A stretch of 64,000 nt of DNA from Fen-999 sp041480065 (GTDB taxonomy: Bacteria > Pseudomonadota > Gammaproteobacteria > Burkholderiales > Rhodocyclaceae), in assembly GCA_041480065.1 (NCBI GenBank), contig JBGOZF010000009.1:1-64000 (forward strand), in the 5' to 3' direction. This document shows positions 1-8,408 of this stretch, piece by piece; position 1 is the first letter of the stretch, and each line of letters begins with the position of its first letter. The notes beneath the pieces were generated by a model that was given only the letters and a program-made list of their open reading frames with translations, searched no databases and was not told the origin of the DNA. Both the position numbers and the translations under genes were made by a program.

Positions 1-76
1 CGCCAACGGCGGCGCTCTCCGGCGGCAGTAACCGCGCCACCACCCTGTTCCTGAATGCTTCTCCGTACCGAGCCAT
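1..76 (-). CDS. Transposase OrfA N-terminus, IS3-like, cut by window edge
   Basis: Translation from the ATG at 76 begins MARYGEAFRNRVVARLLPPE, a start I recognise from IS3-family OrfA helix-turn-helix proteins. Only about 25 codons are in the window. OrfA normally supplies the DNA-binding half of an OrfAB transposase made by frameshifting. The completeness of the gene cannot be judged from here. Confidence 0.6.
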   Translation of the reverse strand, partial: MARYGEAFRNRVVARLLPPESAAVG

Positions 77-122
77 CTTTCATCCTTATCGCCCCCAAGT
101 TCAAGATCATATCGGGACGACA
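1..122 (-). mobile_element. End of an IS3-family-like insertion sequence (partial)
   Basis: The left edge holds the first 76 bases of a transposase OrfA-like gene on the minus strand, preceded by about 45 bases of likely IS terminus. Read on the minus strand, the presumed end starts near position 122 with TGTCGTCCCGATATGATC, the TG-first form usual for IS3 ends. The neighbouring gene at 107-430 loses its normal reading at exactly this point, which places the junction near 120-150. The other end of the element lies outside the window, so target duplication cannot be checked. Confidence 0.6.
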
Positions 123-430
123 ACTATTCTGACGCAGGGGGTGTCTGCGATCATGCGGCGTTCGGTTTTGGTCAGCCCCTTCTGATCGGCGGTCCGGTCA
201 AGGCAATGCACCATCTCGACTTGCAAATCCACAGAGGCATCGACCAGAGGGACCAGTTTGCTGGCGTATTTTTGCTGGTAGAGCGGAATGGCAGCCTCCC
301 AGGCGGCCAGTTGGGCGCGCCCTTTTTCGATCTGCTTGGTCAGGGTGTTGAATGCCTTTTGTCCTTTGGACAGTTGGGGCTGGTCATGACCGGTGGCAAT
401 GCGGACGGTTTTGACGTGAGTTGTGGTCAT
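107..430 (-). pseudogene. DnaJ-associated hypothetical protein, truncated by IS
   Basis: The ATG at 430 opens a lysine- and glutamine-rich, helical N-terminus (starts MTTTHVKTVRIATG) that I associate with a longer hypothetical protein family sometimes annotated as DnaJ-like in proteobacteria. The frame stays convincing to about residue 96, then the last residues (RIVVVPI, stop at 107) are read from the IS end. The C-terminal part, where a J-domain would be expected if the family recall is right, is missing. The family assignment is from memory and uncertain; the truncation is directly visible. Confidence 0.55.
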
Positions 431-624
431 GAGCCGGCTATCTTCAAAGTGGTGAGGGAATGGAGCGCATTTTTTACCACAACTGATGTCCTCCAGGATT
501 TCGCTGCAACCTTCAATGCGCCAAATGACACAATGCTGCGTAAGGTGCTGGGTCACTACGGCAACTTCCGGTCGATCTGCGACATCCGCCCTGGCGTTGC
601 CAACGCGTTGCCGCTGACTGAACG

Positions 625-939
625 TCATCCCGACAACTGAATCGCCCACAGCGCTGCGAAGCCGCCGCCGATGGTGAGCAGGACATTCTTCCGCCAGGCG
701 GCCACGCCGATGGCGACCAGCCCGGCCCAGAGGCGCGCGTTGTCCAGACCGAGGCGCAGTTCCCCGGCCACCAGCAACAGATCGGGCGTCACCAGGGCCG
801 TGAGGGCGGCGATGGGCACGAAGGGCAACCAGGCAACGAACCAGGACGGCGGCTGGTAGCGGCCTTCCAGCGCGATGAAGGACAGCCGGATGGCGAAGGT
901 CAGCAGCCCGGCCGCAAACATCACCAACCACAGGCTCAT
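625..939 (-). CDS. azlD: AzlD-family branched-chain amino acid export subunit
   Basis: A 104-residue hydrophobic protein with about four membrane segments, including the LLTFAIRLSFIAL and PIAALTALVTPDLL regions typical of AzlD (AzlD/YgaH, PF05437). AzlD pairs with AzlC to export branched-chain amino acids or analogues. I chose the ATG at 939 because it overlaps the azlC stop as ATGA and gives the usual length; a longer reading from 996 would run into azlC. It is the last gene of the YkgJ-EamA-azlC-azlD operon. Confidence 0.85.
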   Translation of the reverse strand: MSLWLVMFAAGLLTFAIRLSFIALEGRYQPPSWFVAWLPFVPIAALTALVTPDLLLVAGELRLGLDNARLWAGLVAIGVAAWRKNVLLTIGGGFAALWAIQLSG

Positions 940-1625
940 TGGCTTCCCTTCCGCGCAGGAACTGCTGCCAGCGCCAGCGCGGCGAGGGCCGCACAAAACA
1001 GGCCCAGCTTGTAGGGCAAGCCGGCGAGGATCACGGCCAGGGCGCCCGAGACAAGGGCGACGGCGATGCGCCGGCGATCGGTCAAGAGCGGCACGACGAT
1101 GGCGATGAAGGTCAGCGGCAGCGCGAAATCGAGCGAGAGATTGCCCGGCAACCGGGCGCCCAATACGACACCGGCCAGCGTGGCGATCTGCCAGCCGGCC
1201 CAGAGGGCGAAGCCGGCGCCGAACAGAATCCAGTGCGCCATGGGGCTGCCCGGAGACGCCAGCAGGTGCGGAATCGCCGCCGCATAGGCTTCGTCGGTCA
1301 GCAGGTAGGCAAGCAGCAATTTCCAGCGTCGCGGCAACTGTTTGAGCATCGGCGCCACCGAGGCGCTGTAGAGCGCATGGCGCAGGTTGACCACGCCCGC
1401 CGCGCCCACCATCAGCAGCGCCGGCGCTCCAGCGGCCGCCAGTTGCGCCAGCAGAAACTGCGACGAGCCGGCGAAGACGATGGAGGACATCATCACCGCC
1501 GCCAACGGCGGAATTCCGCTTTGCAGGGCGACAATGCCGTAGATGATGCCGAAAGGCATGACGCCGAGATGCATGGGCAGCAGCGCCCGGACACCGAGCC
1601 AGAAGGCTTCGGAACGTTCGCTCAT
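936..1625 (-). CDS. azlC: AzlC-family branched-chain amino acid exporter
   Basis: A 229-residue inner-membrane protein with the AzlC signature region near the N-terminus (MPFGIIYGIVALQSGIPP) and a loop NLRHALYSASVAP in the first third. Family members form the large subunit of the AzlCD exporter for branched-chain amino acids. The start at 1625 overlaps the stop of the upstream EamA gene (ATGA), and its own stop overlaps azlD, so the three genes are probably translationally coupled. The adjacent EamA-type exporter suggests a shared metabolite-efflux role, but the substrate is not shown. Confidence 0.88.
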   Translation of the reverse strand: MSERSEAFWLGVRALLPMHLGVMPFGIIYGIVALQSGIPPLAAVMMSSIVFAGSSQFLLAQLAAAGAPALLMVGAAGVVNLRHALYSASVAPMLKQLPRRWKLLLAYLLTDEAYAAAIPHLLASPGSPMAHWILFGAGFALWAGWQIATLAGVVLGARLPGNLSLDFALPLTFIAIVVPLLTDRRRIAVALVSGALAVILAGLPYKLGLFCAALAALALAAVPARKGSQ

Positions 1626-2509
1626 GAGCGGCGGGCGGGTGCGTTCACCAGCACGATGCCGGCCACCACCAGCAATGCGGCGAGACCGAACAGTGCGCTC
1701 ATGCGCTCGCCGAGCAGAAGCACGCCGAAGGCGACGCCGAACAGCGGCGTCAGGAAGGAGAACACCATCAAGCGATTGGCACGATAGCGCGTCAAGAGCC
1801 AGAACCAGGCGAGATAGCTGGCGAAGGCGACGATCACCGTCTGGTAGGCCATGGCCAGCAGCACCGGCAGCGTCGGCCCGGTAATGCCCGGCTCGCCCAT
1901 CAGCAAGGACAGCGGCAGCACCAGCGCCGCGGATACCGAGAGTTGATACAGCAGGGTCTTGGCGGCACTGACGCTGGCCAGCCGCGTCGCCCGGATGGTC
2001 ACTGTCGTCGCCGCCCACAGGACGGCGGCCAGGACCCCCAGCCCGTCACCGAGCCAACTGCCGCCGGCAAGGCCCTCGCCGAAGGCAGTCACGATGCCGG
2101 CGAAAGCCAGCAGGATGCCGAAGCCGTGCCGCCAGCCGATGCGCTCGCCGGGCACGAACCAGTGCAACCCGAGCACGGTGAAACAGGGCGCGGTGTAGAG
2201 GAAGACCACCATGCGCGAGGCCCCGGTGTGTTCGAGGCCGGCGAATATGCAGATGAGTTCGAGCCCGAACAGCAGGCCGGCGATCAGACCCGGCTTGAGC
2301 GAAGCGTCGGCGTCGAGCAGGCGCAGGCCGCGCCGGCGTGCCCACGCGAACACCAGCACGGTGGCAATCGCCGAGCGCAATCCCACCTGGAACACTGGAC
2401 TGATGCCAGTCAACGTCAGCTTGATGGCGACCTGCTGCATGCCCCAGATGGCACACAGCAGCACCATGACGGCAAAGGCCGCGGCGCCCGGATTGACGCG
2501 GTCGGTCAT
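1622..2509 (-). CDS. EamA/DMT-family exporter
   Basis: A 295-residue protein with about ten membrane helices arranged as two EamA repeats (roughly residues 12-140 and 155-290), the length normal for drug/metabolite transporter family exporters such as RhtA/YdcZ-type proteins. The N-terminal helix has CAIWGMQQVAIKL, a typical DMT first helix. It overlaps YkgJ upstream and azlC downstream by 4 nt each. Substrate unknown; amino acids are plausible because of azlCD. Confidence 0.85.
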   Translation of the reverse strand: MTDRVNPGAAAFAVMVLLCAIWGMQQVAIKLTLTGISPVFQVGLRSAIATVLVFAWARRRGLRLLDADASLKPGLIAGLLFGLELICIFAGLEHTGASRMVVFLYTAPCFTVLGLHWFVPGERIGWRHGFGILLAFAGIVTAFGEGLAGGSWLGDGLGVLAAVLWAATTVTIRATRLASVSAAKTLLYQLSVSAALVLPLSLLMGEPGITGPTLPVLLAMAYQTVIVAFASYLAWFWLLTRYRANRLMVFSFLTPLFGVAFGVLLLGERMSALFGLAALLVVAGIVLVNAPARRS

Positions 2510-2838
2510 GCCGGCGAATTGCCCAGAGGCGGCAGACCATGACGTCGCCGGGCATCGTCGCAGGCCTCGTCACCCCGCCCGATTGCCGCCAGCGGCGCGA
2601 ACTCGCTGCAGGCGCCGGGGCGGTATTCGTAAATGGCACAGGACACCGACTCGCCGATCTCGCCCCGCAGCGCAATGCAGCGTACCGGCTGGGCGCCGGT
2701 GCCGCGCATGCAGACGGTAGTCACAGTCAGCGGTTCCGTCAGTCCGGCAGGAATCTGGCCGGCGTCGATCTCGTCGCGATGGAACGAGACGCAGTAGGTG
2801 GCGCAGCAGGCGCAGCAACGCTGACAGGGACTGGGCAT
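2506..2838 (-). CDS. YkgJ-family cysteine cluster protein
   Basis: A 110-residue protein whose start, MPSPCQRCCACC, followed by further cysteines (VCMRG, RCIAL, SCAIYEYRPGAC), matches the YkgJ/Fe-S cluster family (PF03692), which is thought to coordinate zinc or an Fe-S cluster. It heads the four-gene operon running leftward to azlD. No function is established for the family. The gap to the divergent plcP-like gene is 71 bp and holds a candidate Pho box. Confidence 0.8.
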   Translation of the reverse strand: MPSPCQRCCACCATYCVSFHRDEIDAGQIPAGLTEPLTVTTVCMRGTGAQPVRCIALRGEIGESVSCAIYEYRPGACSEFAPLAAIGRGDEACDDARRRHGLPPLGNSPA

Positions 2839-2862
2839 GAGGCGCGACTATACCGGAGGCCG

Positions 2863-2891
2863 CTGTCACGATTGCGTCACACGCGTGACGT
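2863..2891 (+). promoter_or_regulatory. Candidate Pho box upstream of plcP-like gene
   Basis: Three 7-base units follow each other with 4-base spacers: CTGTCAC (2863-2869), GCGTCAC (2874-2880) and GTGACGT (2885-2891). This 11-base period and the CTGTCA-type half sites match the PhoB-binding Pho box. A -10-like TAATCT follows at once, 19-24 nt before the ATG at 2910. The ppk box at 48790 has the same architecture and also begins CTGTCAC. The second and third units also form an inverted repeat, so another regulator is possible. Confidence 0.5.
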
Positions 2892-2909
2892 AATCTCCGC
2901 TGCCAATCC

Positions 2910-3713
2910 ATGCCGCAAGTTCGTTCAGTCTTTCTTTCCGACATCCATCTTGGCACCCGGGCCTGCAAGGCCGGGCCACTGCTGGATTTTCTGCGCGAGT
3001 ACTCGTCCGAGTACCTGTTCCTGGTCGGCGATATCGTCGATTTCTGGGCCATGAGCCGGGGCGTCGTCTGGACCGCGCAACAGAACACGGTCGTGCAAAA
3101 GGTGTTGCGCCGCGCCCGCCACGGCGGCAAGGTGTTCCTGATTCCCGGCAACCACGACGAAGCGCTGCGCGAGCATTGCGGCACGTCGTTCGGCGACATC
3201 CAGGTCGCCGACGACTACGTTCACCAGGCCGCCGACGGCCGGCGCTACCTGCTGGTGCATGGCGACGAGTTCGACCAGGTGACCCGCTACCACCGTTGGG
3301 TGGCCGTGCTCGGCGACGTCTCCTACAACATTCTCGTGCGCATCAATGGCTGGCTGTCCTGGATCCGGCGCCGGCTCGGCCTCGCCGGCTACTGGTCGCT
3401 CGCCGGCTATGCCAAGCGCAAGGTGAAGACGGCAGTCAGCTTCATTTTCGATTTCGAGGATTCGGTCATCCACGCCACCCGCGAACGCGGGCTGGACGGC
3501 GTCATCTGCGGCCACATCCACTCGGCCACCATTCGCGACTGCAACGGCATCGCCTACATGAACTGCGGCGACTGGGTAGATAGTTGCACGGCGATCATCG
3601 AGTACATGGATGGTCGCATGGAACTGGTGCATTGGCTGGATGGGTCGGCTACCAGCATCGATTCGACGACCGCCGGTTTGCTCGAACCGGCAGTGGGTCA
3701 GAACAACGCTTGA
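2910..3713 (+). CDS. plcP: PlcP/LpxH-like metallophosphoesterase
   Basis: A 267-residue calcineurin-like phosphoesterase with all metal-site motifs: SDIHLG (res 9-14), GDIVDFW (about 40), GNHDE (about 78), HGDEFD (about 114) and GHIHSA (about 209). It is soluble, without signal peptide. The pattern matches both UDP-2,3-diacylglucosamine diphosphatase (LpxH) annotations and PlcP of Sinorhizobium meliloti, a PhoB-controlled phospholipase C that recycles phosphate from membrane lipids. The C-terminal CGDWVDSCTAIIEY stretch and the upstream Pho box favour PlcP. It is convergent with pit (16 nt overlap). No lipid glycosyltransferase partner lies next to it, so the remodelling step after lipid cleavage must be elsewhere. 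Confidence 0.7.
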   Translation: MPQVRSVFLSDIHLGTRACKAGPLLDFLREYSSEYLFLVGDIVDFWAMSRGVVWTAQQNTVVQKVLRRARHGGKVFLIPGNHDEALREHCGTSFGDIQVADDYVHQAADGRRYLLVHGDEFDQVTRYHRWVAVLGDVSYNILVRINGWLSWIRRRLGLAGYWSLAGYAKRKVKTAVSFIFDFEDSVIHATRERGLDGVICGHIHSATIRDCNGIAYMNCGDWVDSCTAIIEYMDGRMELVHWLDGSATSIDSTTAGLLEPAVGQNNA

Positions 3714-4705
3714 CCGGTAGCCCAGGCCACGGCGGCGATGAGTGCGGTACCAGGTATGGTCAGCACCCAGGCCCAGGCGATGCCGCCGGCCACACCCCAG
3801 CGCACGTTCCTCGGGCGCGTGGCGCCCACGCCGGCGATGGCGCCGGTGATCGTGTGGGTCGTCGACACCGGAATGCCGAGAAAGGTAGCCATGAACAGGG
3901 TGATGGCGCCACCGCTGTTGGCGCAGAATCCGCTGGCCTGATTGAGCTTGGTGATTCTCTGGCCCATGGTCTTGACGATGCGCCAGCCACCGAACAGCGT
4001 GCCAAGACCCATTGCCATGTAGCAAGCCACGATGACCCAGGAGGGGGGCATGGAACCGCCGCTCTTGTCAATGCCGGCGGCGATCAGCAGCATCCATATG
4101 ATGCCTATGGTCTTCTGGGCATCATTGCCGCCGTGACCGAGGCTGTAGGCGGCCGCCGAAAGCAGTTGCAGGCGGCGGAAGACCTTGTCCACCCGCCTTG
4201 GCGCCATCCGGTTGCATAGCCAGGAGACACCGACCATCAACAGTCCGCCCAGCAGAAATCCCAGTACCGGCGCGACGAAGATGAACAGGATGGTCTTGCC
4301 GACGCCGCTCCAGATCAGCGCCCCCGGCCCCGACTTGATGAGGGCGGCGCCGACCAGGCCACCGATCAGGGCGTGGGAGGAACTCGACGGAATACCGTAA
4401 TACCAAGTGATGATGTTCCACGCGATGGCACCGACCAGCGCGCCGAAGATGACATGCTCATCGACAATGCTTGGATCGATGGTGCCCTTGCCGATGGTGG
4501 CGGCGACCGTCATCTTGAACACCATAATCGCAATGACGTTGAATACTGCCGCCCAGGCCACCGCCTGATGCGGCTTCAATACACGTGTGGAAACTACGGT
4601 GGCGATCGAGTTGGCGGCGTCGTGGAAGCCGTTCATGAAATCGAAGGCCAGCGCAAGAGCGACCAGCACCACGACGGCGGTCAGACTGATTTCGAGGCCG
4701 TTCAT
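3698..4705 (-). CDS. pit: Inorganic phosphate transporter, Pit family
   Basis: A 335-residue membrane protein with two PHO4 repeats: an N-terminal FDFMNGFHDAANSIATVVST and a later GGNDAQKTIGI plus STTHTITGAIAGVGA. These are the conserved phosphate/sodium-or-proton motifs of the Pit low-affinity transporter, which takes up metal-phosphate using the proton gradient. It lies 6 nt downstream of a DUF47/PhoU-like gene, the standard pairing. No Pho box is evident upstream of the pair, consistent with constitutive expression of Pit systems. Confidence 0.92.
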   Translation of the reverse strand: MNGLEISLTAVVVLVALALAFDFMNGFHDAANSIATVVSTRVLKPHQAVAWAAVFNVIAIMVFKMTVAATIGKGTIDPSIVDEHVIFGALVGAIAWNIITWYYGIPSSSSHALIGGLVGAALIKSGPGALIWSGVGKTILFIFVAPVLGFLLGGLLMVGVSWLCNRMAPRRVDKVFRRLQLLSAAAYSLGHGGNDAQKTIGIIWMLLIAAGIDKSGGSMPPSWVIVACYMAMGLGTLFGGWRIVKTMGQRITKLNQASGFCANSGGAITLFMATFLGIPVSTTHTITGAIAGVGATRPRNVRWGVAGGIAWAWVLTIPGTALIAAVAWATGQALF

Positions 4706-4711
4706 GCTGAA

Positions 4712-5350
4712 TTACGAGTTTTCGAGAACGATGCCTTCGATGATGTTCGCGACATCCTCGCAACGGTCCGTGACGGCCTCGAGCAGTTCATAGATGCCCT
4801 TGAGCTTGATCAATTCGCGGGTATCGACCTGGTCGCGGAACAGCTTGGTGATGCCCGTACGCATGGCGCGGTCGGCGTCCGACTCCAGTTGATCGATCTC
4901 CTCGCAGGTCTTGAGGATGGCTTTCGCGTTATCCATGTTGTTGAGCAGGAGGACCGCGGACCTGACCCGTTCGCAGCAGGATGCCGACAAGTCGGCCAGA
5001 TGGCAGGCTTCCGGCGTCAGCTTGCGCACGTCATAGAGGTACATCGATTCGGCGAAGTCCTGAATCAGGTCCAGGATGTCGTCCATGCGCACGATCAGGC
5101 TGTGGATCTCGTCGCGATCGAGCGGCGTGTTGAAGGTGGTATGCAGCAGGGCGATGGTGTCGTGGGTGATCTTGTCGGCGCGCCGCTCGATCTCATCTAT
5201 CGCCTGCGTATGGCGCGCCAGGTTCTCCGGCCCCTGATTGAGCTCGGCCACCATCACCGTCAGTTGGCGCCCCCCTTGAACCACCAACTCCGCATGAGCG
5301 TTGAACAAATCGAAAAACTTGCCTTCCTTGGGCATCAGACGCGAGAACAT
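4712..5350 (-). CDS. DUF47/PhoU-like Pit accessory protein
   Basis: A 212-residue all-helical protein (TIGR00153/DUF47, PhoU-like), starting MFSRLMPKEGKFFDLFNAHA. Acidic and heptad-rich stretches (for example DEIERRADKITHDTIALLH, SLIVRMDDILDLIQDF) are the usual metal-binding three-helix bundles. In known pairs this protein modulates or assembles with the adjacent Pit transporter. It is first in a two-gene operon with pit. The 128 bp up to the divergent DUF2863 gene must hold both promoters. Confidence 0.85.
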   Translation of the reverse strand: MFSRLMPKEGKFFDLFNAHAELVVQGGRQLTVMVAELNQGPENLARHTQAIDEIERRADKITHDTIALLHTTFNTPLDRDEIHSLIVRMDDILDLIQDFAESMYLYDVRKLTPEACHLADLSASCCERVRSAVLLLNNMDNAKAILKTCEEIDQLESDADRAMRTGITKLFRDQVDTRELIKLKGIYELLEAVTDRCEDVANIIEGIVLENS

Positions 5351-5478
5351 GGGAAGTTTGACCTATAAAGGAAGCGGGCCATTCTAGCATCATCCCTAAC
5401 GCCATCCGGGGATACGCAAACTGGTAGAATCGCGCTGCCTCCCCCAAGCGCTTGCGCTGCCATCTTTCCCATTACGCC

Positions 5479-6651
5479 ATGAAACGCACCCGGTTTTCAC
5501 GCCGCGCCAAGCACACCCCGTTGACCGAGGAGTTGATCCGCCTGGCCAGTGCCCTCAGCCAATCGTCGAGCCGGATCGAGGATGATTACTGGCAGACCCG
5601 CCTGATCAGCGCAATCGACCGGCTGCTGGCAGAGGCTGACGACGCCGCGCTCAACACCGCCCTCGATCATCTCTACAGCACCGGTGGCCGTGCTTACGAC
5701 GAACTGGCGGACATGATCGAATCATGCTGCGAAACCCAGCGCACGGAGGCCGGCGCACCCCAGGACATCGTGCTGTTTGCCGCTCCGATACTGGCCTGGT
5801 CCCGGTTCGTCATTCCGTCGGGCTCCGTGGTCCCCGACTGCCTGGCTACCCTGCGCGTTCAACTGCAGGCCCACATATTCGCCGGCGAAACCAAGATCGG
5901 TCTCACCGACTTCCTCTGGAGCCCCGACCAACTGCCGCAGAGCTACTCCGAAACCGCACAACTGACCGAGAAGCTGGCCAAAGCCGCATTGCACGACCGT
6001 GACCTCAAGCTCGACCCGGCCGGCATGCCCGAGACCGTGAGTTTCCTTTCCGATACCCGGTACCTGATCGGTGCGGTTGCGGCTCCGAGAGGCGCGGCGC
6101 TGTTCCGCTGGCAGGAGAACGACGGCTCGCGCGCCGAGGCACTGAAGCAATGGCGCAGCCAGGGTGGCGAGGCCCTGCGGCCGCTGCTGCCGGCCTGTGC
6201 CGTCGAATTGCTGCTGCCCCAGCCCTACCATGCCGCCGCGCGCGAGGCCGACCGCGCATCGCGTCCGTATTCGCTGCGCGCCGCCGTCGCCTTCCTGCAA
6301 ACCACGCTGAACGTCGCGGCCACCGACCTGCGCGCCGTGCTGGCGCCCTACTATGACCGGCAACTGGAGGAATACCGTATCGGCTTTGCGCAGCACGACT
6401 CGACCGACGTCGTCCACGGCGTCGTCTGGCCCCTGCTGGAGGCCGAAGACGAATCCGCCGATACGCCGGCCCAGATCGAGGCGGTGCTGCGCGAGACCGG
6501 CATCCAGGACGTGATCAGCCTCGATCACCGTTTCCCGATGGAGTATTGCGACGACTGCGGCGCGCCGCTATACCCCAACCCCGAAGGCGAACCTTCGCAC
6601 GCCGAAATGCCCGAAGATCAGGCGGAATCGGCGCCCCGGCACCTGCACTGA
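5479..6651 (+). CDS. DUF2863 family protein
   Basis: A 390-residue cytoplasmic protein of DUF2863, a family I know essentially from betaproteobacteria. It starts MKRTRFSRRAKHTPLTEELI and ends with a small CxxC element (YCDDCGAPLYPNP, about residues 355-367) that could bind zinc. I chose the ATG at 5479 because the nine residues before it (from 5452) are atypical. A -10-like TAGAAT sits about 55 nt upstream. Function unknown. It converges on the lipoprotein gene, with 3 nt between stops. Confidence 0.75.
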   Translation: MKRTRFSRRAKHTPLTEELIRLASALSQSSSRIEDDYWQTRLISAIDRLLAEADDAALNTALDHLYSTGGRAYDELADMIESCCETQRTEAGAPQDIVLFAAPILAWSRFVIPSGSVVPDCLATLRVQLQAHIFAGETKIGLTDFLWSPDQLPQSYSETAQLTEKLAKAALHDRDLKLDPAGMPETVSFLSDTRYLIGAVAAPRGAALFRWQENDGSRAEALKQWRSQGGEALRPLLPACAVELLLPQPYHAAAREADRASRPYSLRAAVAFLQTTLNVAATDLRAVLAPYYDRQLEEYRIGFAQHDSTDVVHGVVWPLLEAEDESADTPAQIEAVLRETGIQDVISLDHRFPMEYCDDCGAPLYPNPEGEPSHAEMPEDQAESAPRHLH

Positions 6652-6654
6652 CAC

Positions 6655-7224
6655 CTACTTCGTGATTCGCGCGCTGGCGATGACGGCTTCGGCGCGCGGC
6701 GCCACCTTGCCGAAGTAGTGCGTCTTCGGCGCTTCGAAGACGATCAGCGTCAGGCGTCCGTCGCGGATCGCCCCATAGCCGAAGCCCTTGAGCTCCACCT
6801 CGTCGGACTTGCGCATCAGGGTGTAATCGAAGCGAAAGCCCGCGGTGCCGAGAAAGCTTGCTGGTGCCAGCTTCGCCAAGCGGAACCTGCTGCCGTCGGC
6901 AACGCTGAACACTTCGAACATCTCCACCACCTCGCGCGGCTCCATGGCAGCACGGAATTGCGGCACCTGCTTCTGGTTCGCACCGCGCACGTCCTGCAGC
7001 GGCTCACCGTCCTTGACGTCGACATAGAAGCGCAGGGTATCGAGTGGCAGCCCTTCCGTCGTCCATATTTCGACCCGGCCGGTGCCGATGGCAAGCTTGT
7101 TCCAGCCCTGGCCGAGCCTGACGGTCAGGCTTTCGCGGACCACCGTCTCGCCCGGGCCGACCTTGGTCATCGCGGCGCAGGAAGCCAGCAGGAACACCAC
7201 GGGCACGAGTAACCATCTCATCAT
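6655..7224 (-). CDS. Hypothetical lipoprotein
   Basis: A 189-residue protein with a signal peptide and lipobox (LLASC, Cys about residue 16), so it is probably anchored in the outer membrane. The mature part is beta-rich (LTVRLGQGWNKLAI, FGYGAIRDGRLTLIVFEAP). It is third in an operon behind an M48 protease and a secreted protein, overlapping the protease stop in ATGATGA. I do not recognise a family. The context suggests an envelope role with the protease. Confidence 0.7.
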   Translation of the reverse strand: MMRWLLVPVVFLLASCAAMTKVGPGETVVRESLTVRLGQGWNKLAIGTGRVEIWTTEGLPLDTLRFYVDVKDGEPLQDVRGANQKQVPQFRAAMEPREVVEMFEVFSVADGSRFRLAKLAPASFLGTAGFRFDYTLMRKSDEVELKGFGYGAIRDGRLTLIVFEAPKTHYFGKVAPRAEAVIASARITK

Positions 7225-8408
7225 CGAATCTCCTGCTTCAAGTAGCTGTCGATCAATTCGGCGTCCTCGGCCGTCGGCCGCAAGGACAAGTAGCGGGCGA
7301 ACGCCTGCTTCGCCCCCGCTTCGTCGCCGGCGGCGCGCAGCAACATGCCACGGCTGCGATAGAGTTCGACCGGCGCGTTGACCTGTTTCTCGGCGAGTTC
7401 GTATGCATCGAGTGCCCGCAGGCGATCGCCGTCCGCCGCGCGCAGGCGATAGGCCTCGCCGCGGAAGTAGTACAGCACGCCGTCAGTCGGCGAGGCCGCG
7501 ATCAGCCGATCGAGCAGCGCCAGGCTTTCCCCGGACCGGCGCCTGCGCAGTTCATCCTCCAGAAATTCCCACTGATGTGGCGCCATCACCTGGCGCCACT
7601 GTTCGCCGCCGACGTTGGCCTGGGGCACGGTCAACGCCGCGGCCCGAGTCGCCAGTGCATCGCGACGTTCGTCTTCAAGCGGATGCGAGGCGAAGAGGAC
7701 GCTGCGCGTCGCCGGATCGCCGGTCCAGTCGCTTTCCGCCTTCAACTCGCCCAGCAACTGGTCCCAGACCTTCGAGGCTTCCATCGGTGCATAGCCGGCG
7801 CCTGCCATCAGTTCCAGGCCGATGCGATCGGCCTCGCGCTCATGTTCGCGACTGTAGGAGAACATACCGGCCGCCAGCGCGAGTTGCGCCAGCAGGCCCG
7901 CGTTGCCGGCGCCGGCTGCCGCGAGCGCCATGCCGAGGAATTGCCCGAACGCCGACCTCGACTTTGCATCGCGCAGGCGGTCGAGGCTGTGGCGCGCCAG
8001 GTAGTGACCGATCTCGTGGCCGAGCACGGCCGCGAGTTGGGCCTCGTTGGCCATGCGCAGCAGCAGGCCGGTCCAGATTTGCAGCATGCCGTTGGGCGCC
8101 ATGCTGGCGTTGAATATCGGCGTCCGCACGACATAGACGCGCACGTCGGGACAATGGTCGACGGCCAGCCGGCAGGCGATTCCGGCGAGGTAGTCGTTGA
8201 GCGCCTTGTCGCGGACGATGAAACGGCTGCGCTTCAGCTTCGCCTCTTCGCGATCGAGCAGCGCCCACAGCCCACCCTCGTCGCCTCCCGCTTCCGGCTT
8301 CTGGAAGCGCATCGGCATATGCCACTCGCCGTCGGCGAGAGCGAAAGCCGGTGTCGCGGAGAGCAGGCCGCAACAGCCGCAACCGCAGAGAAATTCGCGC
8401 CGGCGCAT
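7221..8408 (-). CDS. Periplasmic M48-family metalloprotease with TPR-like tail
   Basis: A 395-residue zinc metalloprotease: the HEIGH motif is at residues 131-135 and the third ligand lies in EREADRIGLELM (about 191-202), as in BepA/LoiP-type M48 proteins. The C-terminal 130 residues look like TPR repeats (LIAASPTDGVLYYFRGEAYRL). The N-terminus MRRREFLCGCGCC has an RR-x-F-L pattern, so export could be by Tat rather than Sec. BepA-like proteins act in outer-membrane protein quality control; substrates here are unknown. Operon with lipoprotein downstream and secreted protein upstream. Confidence 0.85.
   Translation of the reverse strand: MRRREFLCGCGCCGLLSATPAFALADGEWHMPMRFQKPEAGGDEGGLWALLDREEAKLKRSRFIVRDKALNDYLAGIACRLAVDHCPDVRVYVVRTPIFNASMAPNGMLQIWTGLLLRMANEAQLAAVLGHEIGHYLARHSLDRLRDAKSRSAFGQFLGMALAAAGAGNAGLLAQLALAAGMFSYSREHEREADRIGLELMAGAGYAPMEASKVWDQLLGELKAESDWTGDPATRSVLFASHPLEDERRDALATRAAALTVPQANVGGEQWRQVMAPHQWEFLEDELRRRRSGESLALLDRLIAASPTDGVLYYFRGEAYRLRAADGDRLRALDAYELAEKQVNAPVELYRSRGMLLRAAGDEAGAKQAFARYLSLRPTAEDAELIDSYLKQEIR

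Noticed and set aside
206..640. Plus-strand frame at the left edge
   Set aside because: Antisense to the truncated DnaJ-associated gene, which has the more protein-like sequence.
5351..5478. Pho box before the pit operon
   Set aside because: No CTGTCA-type units with 4-bp spacing are present.
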